Source: Woeseiaceae bacterium (GTDB taxonomy: Bacteria > Pseudomonadota > Gammaproteobacteria > Steroidobacterales > Woeseiaceae). Taken from it: 42,248 nt of DNA. A model generated the notes under the pieces. The model was not told the DNA's origin. It made no database searches and was given only the letters and a program-made list of their open reading frames with translations. Below are positions 1 through 7,538 of the stretch, piece by piece. Within the stretch, counting starts at the first letter, position 1, and every line of letters starts with the position of its first letter. Location: NCBI GenBank assembly GCA_028289545.1, contig JANQPG010000026.1:1-42248 (forward strand). The letters run 5' to 3'. Made by a program: the position numbers and the translations under genes.

Positions 1-1
1 C

Positions 2-628
2 ATGGCAGTAATTGCCAATCGACGCTCAGTAATGACGTTGTTTTCCCGTCCAACCGACATTCACAGTCATCGCACGCGACTGGTGTTGGCCGAGAAAAAT
101 ATCAACATCGAAATCGCCAACGTCACAGGGCCGGAGTTGCCCGAAGACCTCATGGATCTCAACCCGTACCACACGGTGCCGACGCTCGTGGACCGGGATC
201 TGACGCTGTACGACTCGCGCGTCATTATTGAGTACCTCGATGAGCGCTTCCCGCACCCGCCGCTCATGCCCGTTGATCCGGTGACGCGTGCGCAGTTTCG
301 GTTGGCGCTGTTTCGCATCGAAAAGGACTGGTACTCGCTGGCCGAGGAAGCAGATGCCGCGGACGGCAAGCTGGGCGCCAAGTCGCGCAAGATGCTTCGT
401 GAAAGCATTCTGCAGAGTGCCGAGTTGTTCGGCGCAAGACCCTATTTCCTGAGCGAAGAGTTTTCGCTCGTGGACTGCAGTATTGCACCCATCTTGTGGC
501 GTCTGCCGCTGTACGGCATCGAGCTGGGCAGTCAGGCGGAGCCCATAGAAGAGTACATGAACCGGGTGTTCGAGCGCCGCTCATTCCAGCAGAGCCTGAC
601 CGAACTCGAGCACGAGATGCGTATCTAA
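2..628 (+). CDS. sspA: Stringent starvation protein A (SspA)
   Basis: A 208-residue GST-fold protein that binds RNA polymerase and changes promoter choice in stationary phase; it does not act as a glutathione transferase in characterised members. The N-terminus closely follows E. coli SspA, with NPYHTVPTL at residues 54-62 (thioredoxin-fold half) and the family signature PHPPLMP at 84-90, the surface patch implicated in polymerase contact. The alpha-helical GST C-domain fills roughly 95-205 and contains FSLVDC. Length equals the family norm. The ATG at base 2 is the expected start, so the gene is complete although its promoter lies outside the window. It is followed by sspB, its usual partner. 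Identification is secure. Confidence 0.97.
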   Translation: MAVIANRRSVMTLFSRPTDIHSHRTRLVLAEKNINIEIANVTGPELPEDLMDLNPYHTVPTLVDRDLTLYDSRVIIEYLDERFPHPPLMPVDPVTRAQFRLALFRIEKDWYSLAEEADAADGKLGAKSRKMLRESILQSAELFGARPYFLSEEFSLVDCSIAPILWRLPLYGIELGSQAEPIEEYMNRVFERRSFQQSLTELEHEMRI

Positions 629-636
629 AGGGTTAC

Positions 637-656
637 ACACGCCGCAAACGGCGTGT
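637..656 (+). terminator. Perfect 8-bp hairpin after sspA
   Basis: Bases 637-644 (ACACGCCG) pair perfectly with 649-656 (CGGCGTGT) around a CAAA loop, nine bases after the sspA stop. There is no U-run, so it is at best a weak or Rho-assisted terminator, or an mRNA 3'-end stabiliser. Confidence 0.4.
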
Positions 657-670
657 CGAGAGCGAGGGGC

Positions 671-725
671 AAGAGAGCTTATGTCATGTTTGGCCGTAGC
701 GGTGCAAACGATGATAAGCTCTCTT
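671..725 (+). other. Long imperfect hairpin in the sspA-sspB gap
   Basis: Bases 671-682 are an exact inverted repeat of 714-725 (12 bp). The stem can continue inward through 685-687/711-713, 688-692/705-709 and 694-696/700-702, leaving small bulges. This makes a roughly 55-nt rod-like RNA ending 38 bases before the proposed sspB start. Function is unknown; an RNA processing or attenuation element between sspA and sspB is possible. Confidence 0.55.
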
Positions 726-763
726 TAAACAAGAGGGGCGGTCTTACCAACCACCAGCAATCC

Positions 764-1171
764 TTGACCAATACAACCCGATCCAAGCGTCCTTATCTGA
801 TTCGTGCCATGCACGAGTGGATGGGTGACAACGGCAACACCCCGCACATCGTCGTCGACGCGACGTTGGATGGCGTCGACGTCCCTCCGCAGCATGTGAA
901 GGACGGCAAGATCATCCTGAACATCAGCGAATCCGCAGCACACAATCTCAAGATGCAAAACGAAGCGATCAGCTTCAGAGCGCGTTTCGGTGGTGTTCCG
1001 TTCGACGTGGTCGTGCCGATGCCGTCTGTTCTGGGTATTTACGCAAGGGAAACCGGGCAGGGCATGATTTTCTCGCACGACAGCGATGAAAACACCGAAG
1101 ATACAGCGGCAGCCCGTCCGCTCCCGGCCGAACCCCGTCCGTCGAGATCTCACCTCAAGCTCGTGAAGTAG
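764..1171 (+). CDS. sspB: ClpXP protease specificity-enhancing factor SspB
   Basis: Adaptor that delivers ssrA-tagged and other substrates to ClpXP. The substrate-binding domain is recognisable from RPYLIRAMHEWM through the GGVPFDVVVP and LGIYARETGQG segments. A short acidic linker (DENTEDTAAA) follows, then a C-terminal ClpX-tethering motif ending HLKLVK, matching the E. coli LRVVK end. I chose the TTG at 764 because it leaves eight residues before RPYL, close to the nine in E. coli. In-frame GTG 653 lies inside a hairpin and ATG 686 adds 26 residues unlike the family. No strong Shine-Dalgarno precedes the TTG. About 135 residues. Product secure, start less so. Confidence 0.93.
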   Translation: MTNTTRSKRPYLIRAMHEWMGDNGNTPHIVVDATLDGVDVPPQHVKDGKIILNISESAAHNLKMQNEAISFRARFGGVPFDVVVPMPSVLGIYARETGQGMIFSHDSDENTEDTAAARPLPAEPRPSRSHLKLVK

Positions 1172-1215
1172 CGCGCCAGTCCGCGCTGACCTGTTCTTCC
1201 CGACTTCTTGCGCCG

Positions 1216-1908
<693 letters not shown>

Positions 1909-2328
1909 TCAATCGGAAGGTCGAAACGCATCGCGTAACCAGCTGACCGCAAACGCACGCCCGCAGGTCCGGTCGATACCGAGTACGTCGAAGCGAGAAC
2001 CAAACTGGCCGTGCTCTGGGTGCGTGGCGAGAAACACCAGCGCGGTTCGGCTCAACCGTAGCTGCTTACGGTCGTCCACCGTTTGCGCAGCCGGAACCGG
2101 AGTCCGTTGGCTGCGGCTTCTGACTTCGACGAAGACAAGGCAGTTGCCTTCACGCATGACCAGGTCGATCTCGCCGTACCGACACCGGAAGTTTCGCGCA
2201 ATGAGTTCGAGCCCGTGCTGGAGCAGCCACTCCAGTGCCAGCCCTTCGGCGTGCTGACCTAATCGCTTCCGCGATCTCGCGGACGTCGCGGGCTTTCCCG
2301 CTCGGGTTCCGGATTCCGGCGATTCCAT
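1909..2328 (-). CDS. yraN: UPF0102 family protein YraN
   Basis: A 139-residue protein of the YraN family, which has a restriction-endonuclease-like fold. The diagnostic motifs are GEIDL (52-56) and VFVEVR (65-70), which carry the acidic and basic residues of the nuclease-like core. A helix, AEGLALEWLLQHGL, precedes them and WLRDAF closes the protein. The biological role is not established. Its start codon lies within the end of lpoA (about 70 bp overlap), suggesting translational coupling with lpoA. About 105 bp separate it from diaA. Family assignment is secure; function remains unknown. Confidence 0.92.
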   Translation of the reverse strand: MESPESGTRAGKPATSARSRKRLGQHAEGLALEWLLQHGLELIARNFRCRYGEIDLVMREGNCLVFVEVRSRSQRTPVPAAQTVDDRKQLRLSRTALVFLATHPEHGQFGSRFDVLGIDRTCGRAFAVSWLRDAFRPSD

Positions 2329-4274
2329 TCGCGCATCTCTCCAGTATCGATAACGCTGTCCTCGAGCTCGTCAACGTCCGGTTCGGTGTTCGGCGCGGGC
2401 AGCGCAACCGGCTTGCCGTCCCTGAACTCCGCCCAAGCCAGGCGCCGGTGCACCCGACCGTCTACGTCGACATAGAGCTCTCCACTGGCGCCTTCCAGGA
2501 CGTTGTTTTCCACGCTCCGTTGTGAAAACAGGTTGCCGATGAGCTGATAGGCGTCGAACCCCATGGCGTGCAGTCGCGCGAATCGCTTTTCCTGGGGAAA
2601 GTATTCGGCAAACGAATCGGGCAGGTGGGCAATCCAGTGTTGTGGCGCGATGAGCCAGGGAGCGTCGGCGAACCGGACTCCATTGAGATCGCTGTCCGAC
2701 CGCCCGTCCATAGCGTAGATCAGTGAGGTCGAATACACGGGGAGTTCCCCCGAGTAGTGGAACTTGAGCTGAGACTTGATGAGCCTTCCGGTTGCCGCAT
2801 CCGCCGCGAGAAACACGAACTGCACGTCCTGACGTCGCCTGGGATCGAACTGCAGCGGCCCGCCAATGTTGGCTCTCAACCGCTGATAGCGGCGGACACT
2901 GCCCGAAAGCGCCATGAGATCCTCGATGGCTCCAGAGAAATCGGGGTTGCCCGATGCGTACGTTCGGGTGTCCAGCAGCTGTCCGCCGAGTGCTTCAAAC
3001 TGCGCCGTGAAGCTGGTCAGCAAACGCCGACCCCAAGGGCTGTTGGGCACGAGCGCAACAGCCCGGGTGTAGCCGTCGGCGATAGCGCGCTCCGCGGCTG
3101 ACACGGCTTCGTCTTCAGGCGCCAGCGCAAACTGAAACAGGCCGGGCGGAGCCACGGTCTGGTCGCTCAGATAGTTCAGCGTCAGGACCGGCACCGGGAC
3201 AAGGCTGTTGTTGGCGAGTTCGGTGACGTCGCTGCGGCGCACCGGACCGACGACAAACTCGGCTCCGTCCATCACGGCGCTGTCATACGCTGCCGCGGCG
3301 CCACCCTCGGCGTTAATGTCGTAGACGCGAACCCCCTGACGATCGTCGAGCCCGCCCGCGTTGGCGTAATAAGCACCGAAAAAGCCGTTTTGAATGGCGC
3401 TGCCGATCAGCGCGTCCCTGCCCGACAGCGGCAGCAGCAAGCCGATCTGACGCGGGTACGCGAGCAGCGTCTCACCGGTCTCCGGTAGTCCGGAGAGCAG
3501 CGAAACCGCCGGATGTTCCGGGTTACGCTCGCGCCATCGGTAGGCGCCGTTGCTCCAGCCCACACCCTGCTGACCGGTCGCGGACGCGAGCGCCGCCAGG
3601 GACAGCCAGCCGCGGGTTTCCGGGTCCAGCACACCGCCCGCGGAATTGCGCAGAACCTCGGCGGGACTCAAGGACAGCGATTGCCACAGCAGCTCGCGAT
3701 TGCGCCGAATGTCGTCGTCGTTTTGCAGCCACGCTTCGCGCTGTCGCATGATCTCCACGCCGCGGGCGGCCTCGCCGTTGGCAATGTAGGCTTCCGCGCG
3801 CAGCGCCTGTACCGCCAGCCGCCGGCTCGTCGGCAGGGGTTGGGCGCCGAGTGTTTCGAGCAACGCGAGCGCCTGTTCGGGCTGCTCGTCGAGAAGCAGG
3901 AAGCGGGCGCGCACGGAACGCTCCAGCGCGGCGTTTTCCGCCGGCGGGGGCTGCGCGATGCCGGCGTACGCCGAGTTGGCGCGGCCGTAGTCTCCGGCGA
4001 TCAACCACTGCTCGACCGCCAGCAGTGACAAACGGTCGCGCTCGGTGCCTACCGCCTCGGCGGCCAGACCGATGTATGCCGCGGCGGCGGCCTCCGCGTT
4101 GCCGGCGCTGGCGAGATTCTGGGCGCGCGTCTCGCCGCTCTGCACCACGAGTCCGCCGCCGCCGGGCGTTGCGCAGCCGGCCGCCAACAGCATGATCCAC
4201 AGAGCGGCCGCGATTCTTGCAGTCAGGTTTGAAACGCGGGCAGGATGGCGAGAGAGCGGCAGTCGGAAGTTCAT
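2259..4274 (-). CDS. lpoA: Penicillin-binding protein activator LpoA
   Basis: Outer-membrane lipoprotein that reaches through the periplasm to activate PBP1A. The ATG at 4274 gives a short basic N-region, a hydrophobic stretch and a lipobox LLAAGC with the lipidated cysteine at residue 34; the following Ala agrees with outer-membrane sorting. About residues 45-260 are helical TPR-like repeats and the remainder resembles a type I periplasmic-binding-protein fold (IGLLLPLSGRDALIG). About 671 residues against 678 in E. coli. An in-frame upstream ATG at 4358 would put 28 extra residues before the signal peptide and is rejected. It is divergent from rsmI, as in E. coli. Confidence 0.94.
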   Translation of the reverse strand: MNFRLPLSRHPARVSNLTARIAAALWIMLLAAGCATPGGGGLVVQSGETRAQNLASAGNAEAAAAAYIGLAAEAVGTERDRLSLLAVEQWLIAGDYGRANSAYAGIAQPPPAENAALERSVRARFLLLDEQPEQALALLETLGAQPLPTSRRLAVQALRAEAYIANGEAARGVEIMRQREAWLQNDDDIRRNRELLWQSLSLSPAEVLRNSAGGVLDPETRGWLSLAALASATGQQGVGWSNGAYRWRERNPEHPAVSLLSGLPETGETLLAYPRQIGLLLPLSGRDALIGSAIQNGFFGAYYANAGGLDDRQGVRVYDINAEGGAAAAYDSAVMDGAEFVVGPVRRSDVTELANNSLVPVPVLTLNYLSDQTVAPPGLFQFALAPEDEAVSAAERAIADGYTRAVALVPNSPWGRRLLTSFTAQFEALGGQLLDTRTYASGNPDFSGAIEDLMALSGSVRRYQRLRANIGGPLQFDPRRRQDVQFVFLAADAATGRLIKSQLKFHYSGELPVYSTSLIYAMDGRSDSDLNGVRFADAPWLIAPQHWIAHLPDSFAEYFPQEKRFARLHAMGFDAYQLIGNLFSQRSVENNVLEGASGELYVDVDGRVHRRLAWAEFRDGKPVALPAPNTEPDVDELEDSVIDTGEMREWNRRNPEPERESPRRPRDRGSD

Positions 4275-4300
4275 GAAATGCGATCCAGGCACAACTTGTT

Positions 4301-4326
4301 GTTCGAAAACCCGTGGTTCGAAAACC
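4301..4326. promoter_or_regulatory. Direct repeat in the lpoA/rsmI divergent gap
   Basis: The 11-mer GTTCGAAAACC occurs at 4301-4311 and again at 4316-4326, a 15-bp spacing, each copy containing the palindrome TTCGAA. It sits centrally in the 83-bp region separating the lpoA and rsmI starts, where promoters or an operator for both genes would lie. No regulator can be named. Confidence 0.35.
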
Positions 4327-4357
4327 GAGGGTTCAGCAGACAGAAGCACCGCTAGCA

Positions 4358-5200
4358 ATGTCCGGTGTTCTGTACGTCCTTGCTACACCCATCGGCAACC
4401 TCGAGGATCTGACGCCACGTGCGCGCCGCATCCTGGCCGATGTGGATTGTGTTGCTGCGGAGGATACCCGCCACACCGGCCGATTGCTAACGCATATTGG
4501 TGCAAGAACCCCACAAACGGCGCTGCACGATTTCAACGAAAAAGATGCCGCCGCGACGCTGGTCGAGCGGCTGGGCCAGGGAGAGCGCGTCGCGCTGGTC
4601 AGCGACGCGGGCACTCCGCTCGTCAGCGATCCCGGTTACCGGCTTGTGCGGGCGGCGCAGGATGCCGGCATTCGGGTGGTCCCCGTGCCCGGACCGTCGG
4701 CGGTCACGGCGGCGTTGTCGGTAGCCGGCATCCCGACGGACCGGTTTTGCTTCGAGGGTTTCCTGCCCGCCAAGGCGGTAGCCCGTCGAGCAGCGCTCGA
4801 GAGCCTGCGGGGCGAGTCGCGATCGCTGGTTTTCTTCGAATCGGTGCACCGCGTTGCCGATACGCTGGCTGATCTGGCGGACGTGTTCGGCCCGGACCGC
4901 GAAGCCTGTCTCGCGCGGGAGCTCACCAAGCTGCACGAAGAAGTCTCGAGAGCGAGCCTCGGAGAACTTGCGGCGGCGACGGCTGCCGGCGACATCAAAA
5001 GCAAAGGGGAGTTTGTCATCGTTGTGGCTGGCGCCGAAGCGAATGACGCGGACACGAATGCGGGCGAAGAGGACAAATGGCTTGTCGAACTCGCCGATGC
5101 GCTGCCGGGCAAGCAGGCGGCCGCTATCGTTGCGAAAGTGCTCGGCCGGCCCCGCAACAAAGTGTATCGACGCATGCTGGAGCTAAAGGACGGACAATGA
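4358..5200 (+). CDS. rsmI: 16S rRNA (cytidine1402-2'-O)-methyltransferase RsmI
   Basis: Tetrapyrrole-methylase-fold enzyme that 2'-O-methylates C1402 in the ribosomal P site using S-adenosylmethionine. Signatures: PIGNL (11-15), AEDTRHT (34-40), the SAM-binding LVSDAGTPLVSDPG segment near residue 80, a central methylase domain, and a C-terminal helix-turn-helix-like segment with KVLGRPRNKVYR. 280 residues, normal for the family. ATG 4358 was chosen because MSGVLYVLATPIGN aligns with family N-termini; the in-frame GTG at 4313 lies inside the divergent regulatory repeat. It overlaps the next gene by four bases. Confidence 0.96.
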   Translation: MSGVLYVLATPIGNLEDLTPRARRILADVDCVAAEDTRHTGRLLTHIGARTPQTALHDFNEKDAAATLVERLGQGERVALVSDAGTPLVSDPGYRLVRAAQDAGIRVVPVPGPSAVTAALSVAGIPTDRFCFEGFLPAKAVARRAALESLRGESRSLVFFESVHRVADTLADLADVFGPDREACLARELTKLHEEVSRASLGELAAATAAGDIKSKGEFVIVVAGAEANDADTNAGEEDKWLVELADALPGKQAAAIVAKVLGRPRNKVYRRMLELKDGQ

Positions 5201-6258
5201 CGATAAGCCAATGGATGATCTACGGGGCCTACGGGTACAGCGGCAGGCTGATCGCCGAGTGCGCGCGGGAACGGGGCCTGAGCCCGGTGGTAGCGGGTCG
5301 CAGCGAGCCCAAAACCCGAGAGCTCGCGGCGGCGCTCGGTGTCGAACACCGAGTCTTTGCGCTCGACGATGCAAGCGCCGTGCGGGACGGGCTTCGAGGG
5401 GTCGACGCCGTCGTACATTGCGCGGGACCGTTTTCCAGCACGAGCAGGCCCATGATCGAGGGCTGCCTGGCCACCGGCGCGCACTATTTCGATATCACCG
5501 GCGAGGCTTTCGTGTTCGAGTACGCACACAGCGCCGCGATCGACGCACGAGCAAAAGAGGCCAATATCGTCGTGTGTCCCGGCGTCGGTTTCGACGTGGT
5601 GCCGACGGACTGTGTCGCCAGGACGCTGGTCGAGGCGCTGCCCGACGCCACCGAACTCGAGCTCGGCTTCGCGAGCGCCGGGCGTTTCAGTCCAGGGACG
5701 GCAAAAACGATGGTGGAGGGTCTCGGGCTCGGCACGTTTGCGCGCCGCGACGGCAGGCTCGTGCGCACGGGTGTGCAAACCCGGGAGATCGATTTCGGCA
5801 GCGGCCCGCGTACCGCCATGAGCATTTCGTGGGGAGACATCTCGACGGCGTATTACACGACCGGGATCGGCAACATCGTCGTGTACGTGCCGGCAAGTCG
5901 GAAAATGATCGCCAATGCGAAGCGCGCCGCGTGGGTGCGGCCGCTCTTCAAACTGGGTTTCGTCCAGAACTTCCTGAAACGCAAGGTCGACACGAGAATC
6001 ACAGGCCCGGACGAAGCCCAGCGCGCGAAAGCCGACACCGAGGTTTGGGGCGAGGTTGCGAACGCGGCCGGCAAGCGCGTTTCCGCGCGTCTCCGCACCG
6101 CGAACGGCTACACGGTCACGCAGCTTGCGCCCGTGGCGATCATCGAGCACCTGCTCGAGCACGACGCGCCGTCGGGCAGCCTGACGCCGTCGAGGCTCAT
6201 GGGCAAGGACTTCGCGTCCAGCCTCGAGGGAAGCTCAGCCGTCGAACTACGCGAATGA
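5197..6258 (+). CDS. Saccharopine dehydrogenase-like NAD(P)-dependent oxidoreductase
   Basis: A 353-residue protein with an N-terminal Rossmann motif GAYGYSG (10-16), an RSEPK segment typical of NADP selection in this family, HCAGPF, HYFDITGE and PGVGFDVVPTD. This pattern matches saccharopine-dehydrogenase-like and trans-acting enoyl-reductase-like proteins, which reduce substrates such as polyketide or lipid intermediates or are uncharacterised. The substrate cannot be told from sequence. Its ATG overlaps the rsmI stop (ATGA), implying co-translation. In the Pseudomonas-type order known to me rsmI lies directly beside rnpB, so this gene looks like a lineage-specific insertion, although its base composition resembles its neighbours. 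Confidence 0.85.
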   Translation: MTISQWMIYGAYGYSGRLIAECARERGLSPVVAGRSEPKTRELAAALGVEHRVFALDDASAVRDGLRGVDAVVHCAGPFSSTSRPMIEGCLATGAHYFDITGEAFVFEYAHSAAIDARAKEANIVVCPGVGFDVVPTDCVARTLVEALPDATELELGFASAGRFSPGTAKTMVEGLGLGTFARRDGRLVRTGVQTREIDFGSGPRTAMSISWGDISTAYYTTGIGNIVVYVPASRKMIANAKRAAWVRPLFKLGFVQNFLKRKVDTRITGPDEAQRAKADTEVWGEVANAAGKRVSARLRTANGYTVTQLAPVAIIEHLLEHDAPSGSLTPSRLMGKDFASSLEGSSAVELRE

Positions 6259-6269
6259 GCGCCGACACA

Positions 6270-6303
6270 CCCAACCCCGGATGGTTTACCATGTACGGTT
6301 GGG
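6270..6303. promoter_or_regulatory. 34-bp interrupted palindrome at the rnpB 5' end
   Basis: CCCAACC (6270-6276) is matched by GGTTGGG (6297-6303), and nested symmetrically inside is ATGGT-TT-ACCAT (6281-6292), all centred on the same axis (6286/6287). The dyad ends at the start of the RNase P RNA. TACCAT (6287-6292) could serve as its -10 element, so the site could be a protein operator or simply an RNA fold at the end of the preceding gene. Confidence 0.4.
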
Positions 6304-6690
6304 AAAACCGGAGTTGGCCAGGCGATCGCCGGGGCGCTATCACTATCGTCCCGGAGGAAAGTCCGGGCTCCTTCGGACAGGGCGCCAGGTAACGCCTGGA
6401 GGGCGTGAGCCCATGGAAAGTGCCACAGAAAACAAACCGCCGGAAAGACTCGTGAGTCCGCCCGGTAAGGGTGAAAAGGTGCGGTAAGAGCGCACCGCGC
6501 GACTGGCAACAGTTCGCGGCACGGTAAACCCCGCCTGGAGCAAGACCAAATAGGGGAGCAGGGCCTCGCGCCCGCCGCCGGTACCGAGCGGGCTCCCGGG
6601 TAGGTTGCTAGAGGCGGCCGGCGACGGTCGTCCCAGATGAATGGTCGCCATTGACAGAACCCGGCTTATTGCCGGCTCCGGTTTTCCCTT
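6304..6690 (+). ncRNA. rnpB: RNase P RNA (class A)
   Basis: Catalytic RNA of ribonuclease P, which matures tRNA 5' ends. Conserved blocks match E. coli M1 RNA in order: GAGGAAAGTCCGGGCTCC (6353-6370), GCCAGGTAACGCCTGG (6385-6400), AGAAAACAAACCGCC, GGTAAGGGTGAAA (6463-6475), GTGCGGTAAGAGCGCACCG, GGCAACAG, GCACGGTAAACCCC, CCAAATAGGGG, the CCCGGGTAGG block, AGATGAATG and ACAGAACCCGGCTTAT (6656-6671). The P1 helix is clear: 6304-6318 pairs with 6671-6685 over 15 bp including two G-U pairs, which sets both ends. A pyrimidine-rich stretch (GGTTTTCCCTTTTCCTTTT) follows and may terminate transcription. Confidence 0.97.
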
Positions 6691-6945
6691 TTCCTTTTAG
6701 AATCAGCAGCTTGAGCAGTTCTTGCTCATTACCTTGCGCAAATGTCCCGAGGCTTGCGCAATTCGACGCCGAGAGGGCCGCCGAAATGGACCTGTCGCCG
6801 TTTCCAGACGCTAATTTTACTTAACTTCTAGATAGCCACTTTAAGTCGCTGATTTATATACCTCAGCGGCTGCCACATTTTGCCTTTTTGCGGCCACGCG
6901 AGCGCACTTAAGTACCTGTAGAACAACGTAAAAGACGGCGCCTTA
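6691..6945. other. Non-coding region between rnpB and the mraZ promoter
   Basis: No gene is supported here. Visible structures are two copies of the palindrome TTGCGCAA at 6734-6741 and 6754-6761, exactly 20 bp apart, and an inverted repeat 6845-6852/6863-6870 with a 10-nt AT-rich loop (TTTATATACC). The 6813-6865 stretch is markedly more AT-rich than the surroundings. A second upstream promoter or regulator-binding region for the dcw cluster is plausible. Confidence 0.4.
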
Positions 6946-6974
6946 TTGACGCTAAAAAGTACCGGTCCTATAGT
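6946..6974 (+). promoter_or_regulatory. Sigma70-type promoter of the dcw cluster (Pmra)
   Basis: TTGACG (6946-6951) and TATAGT (6969-6974) are separated by exactly 17 bp, near-consensus for the housekeeping sigma factor. It lies about 90 bp before the mraZ start and directly upstream of the MraZ-type repeats. Confidence 0.8.
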
Positions 6975-7000
6975 GTTGAAAAGTGGTAAAAAGTGGGAGG
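6971..7000 (+). promoter_or_regulatory. MraZ operator: three 10-bp-phased repeats
   Basis: Three consecutive 10-mers, TAGTGTTGAA, AAGTGGTAAA and AAGTGGGAGG, share an AGTG core at exact 10-bp phase and approach the TGGGA-type MraZ box stepwise. MraZ binds such direct repeats between its promoter and gene and represses it, so autoregulation of the whole cluster is expected. The first unit overlaps the -10 box. Confidence 0.8.
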
Positions 7001-7061
7001 AGAGGGGCAGCCAGCCCGGATTTCGCGCCAGAAGAGCGAAACCCGGTCCGTCCAGAGAGTC

Positions 7062-7511
7062 GTGTTTCGCGGGGCCACCAAAGTCACCCTGGACGCCAAG
7101 GGGCGTCTGGCTATGCCGACCCGGTATCGGGAGCGGCTCATGAGCCGTTGTGACGGCCAGATCATCGTGACCGTCGACAAGGACCATTGCCTTCTCGTGT
7201 ACCCGCTGCCGGATTGGGAGGAGCTCGAGCGCAAGCTCGTGCGTTTGCCCAGCATGAATAAAGCGTCGCGTCGCATATTGAGGATTATGGTCGGTTACGC
7301 GACCGAGGTCGACATGGATGCGAATGGGCGCATTCTCATTTCCCGCGAACTCAGAGAATTTGCGGGGCTCGAGAAGCAGGCGATGCTGATCGGGCAGGGC
7401 AACAAGTTTGAACTGTGGGACGAAGCGAGCTGGAACGAAAAGCGGGAAGAATGGCTTGCCGAGGAGGATGAGGGCGAGTTGGCGGCCGACCTCGAAACCA
7501 TTGCTTTCTAG
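7062..7511 (+). CDS. mraZ: Transcriptional regulator MraZ
   Basis: A 149-residue regulator at the head of the dcw cluster. Two SpoVT/AbrB-like swapped-hairpin DNA-binding halves are visible: VFRGATKVTLDAKGRL to the N-terminal side and VDMDANGRILISRELREFAG near residue 85, with the NKFELWDE family signature after the second. MraZ assembles into ring oligomers and represses its own promoter. The GTG at 7062 is chosen because VFRGAT aligns with the MFRGAT start of E. coli MraZ; it is preceded by AGAGAG. A GTG further upstream (6993) falls inside the operator repeats and is not credible. rsmH follows after 27 bp. Confidence 0.95.
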   Translation: MFRGATKVTLDAKGRLAMPTRYRERLMSRCDGQIIVTVDKDHCLLVYPLPDWEELERKLVRLPSMNKASRRILRIMVGYATEVDMDANGRILISRELREFAGLEKQAMLIGQGNKFELWDEASWNEKREEWLAEEDEGELAADLETIAF

Positions 7512-7538
7512 CTCGAAAAACAACTCGACGATCAACCA

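Noticed and set aside
4636..6162. Long open frame antisense to rsmI and the reductase
   Set aside because: Same explanation: low-complexity Arg/Ala-rich translation with no motifs; both plus-strand genes are strongly supported.
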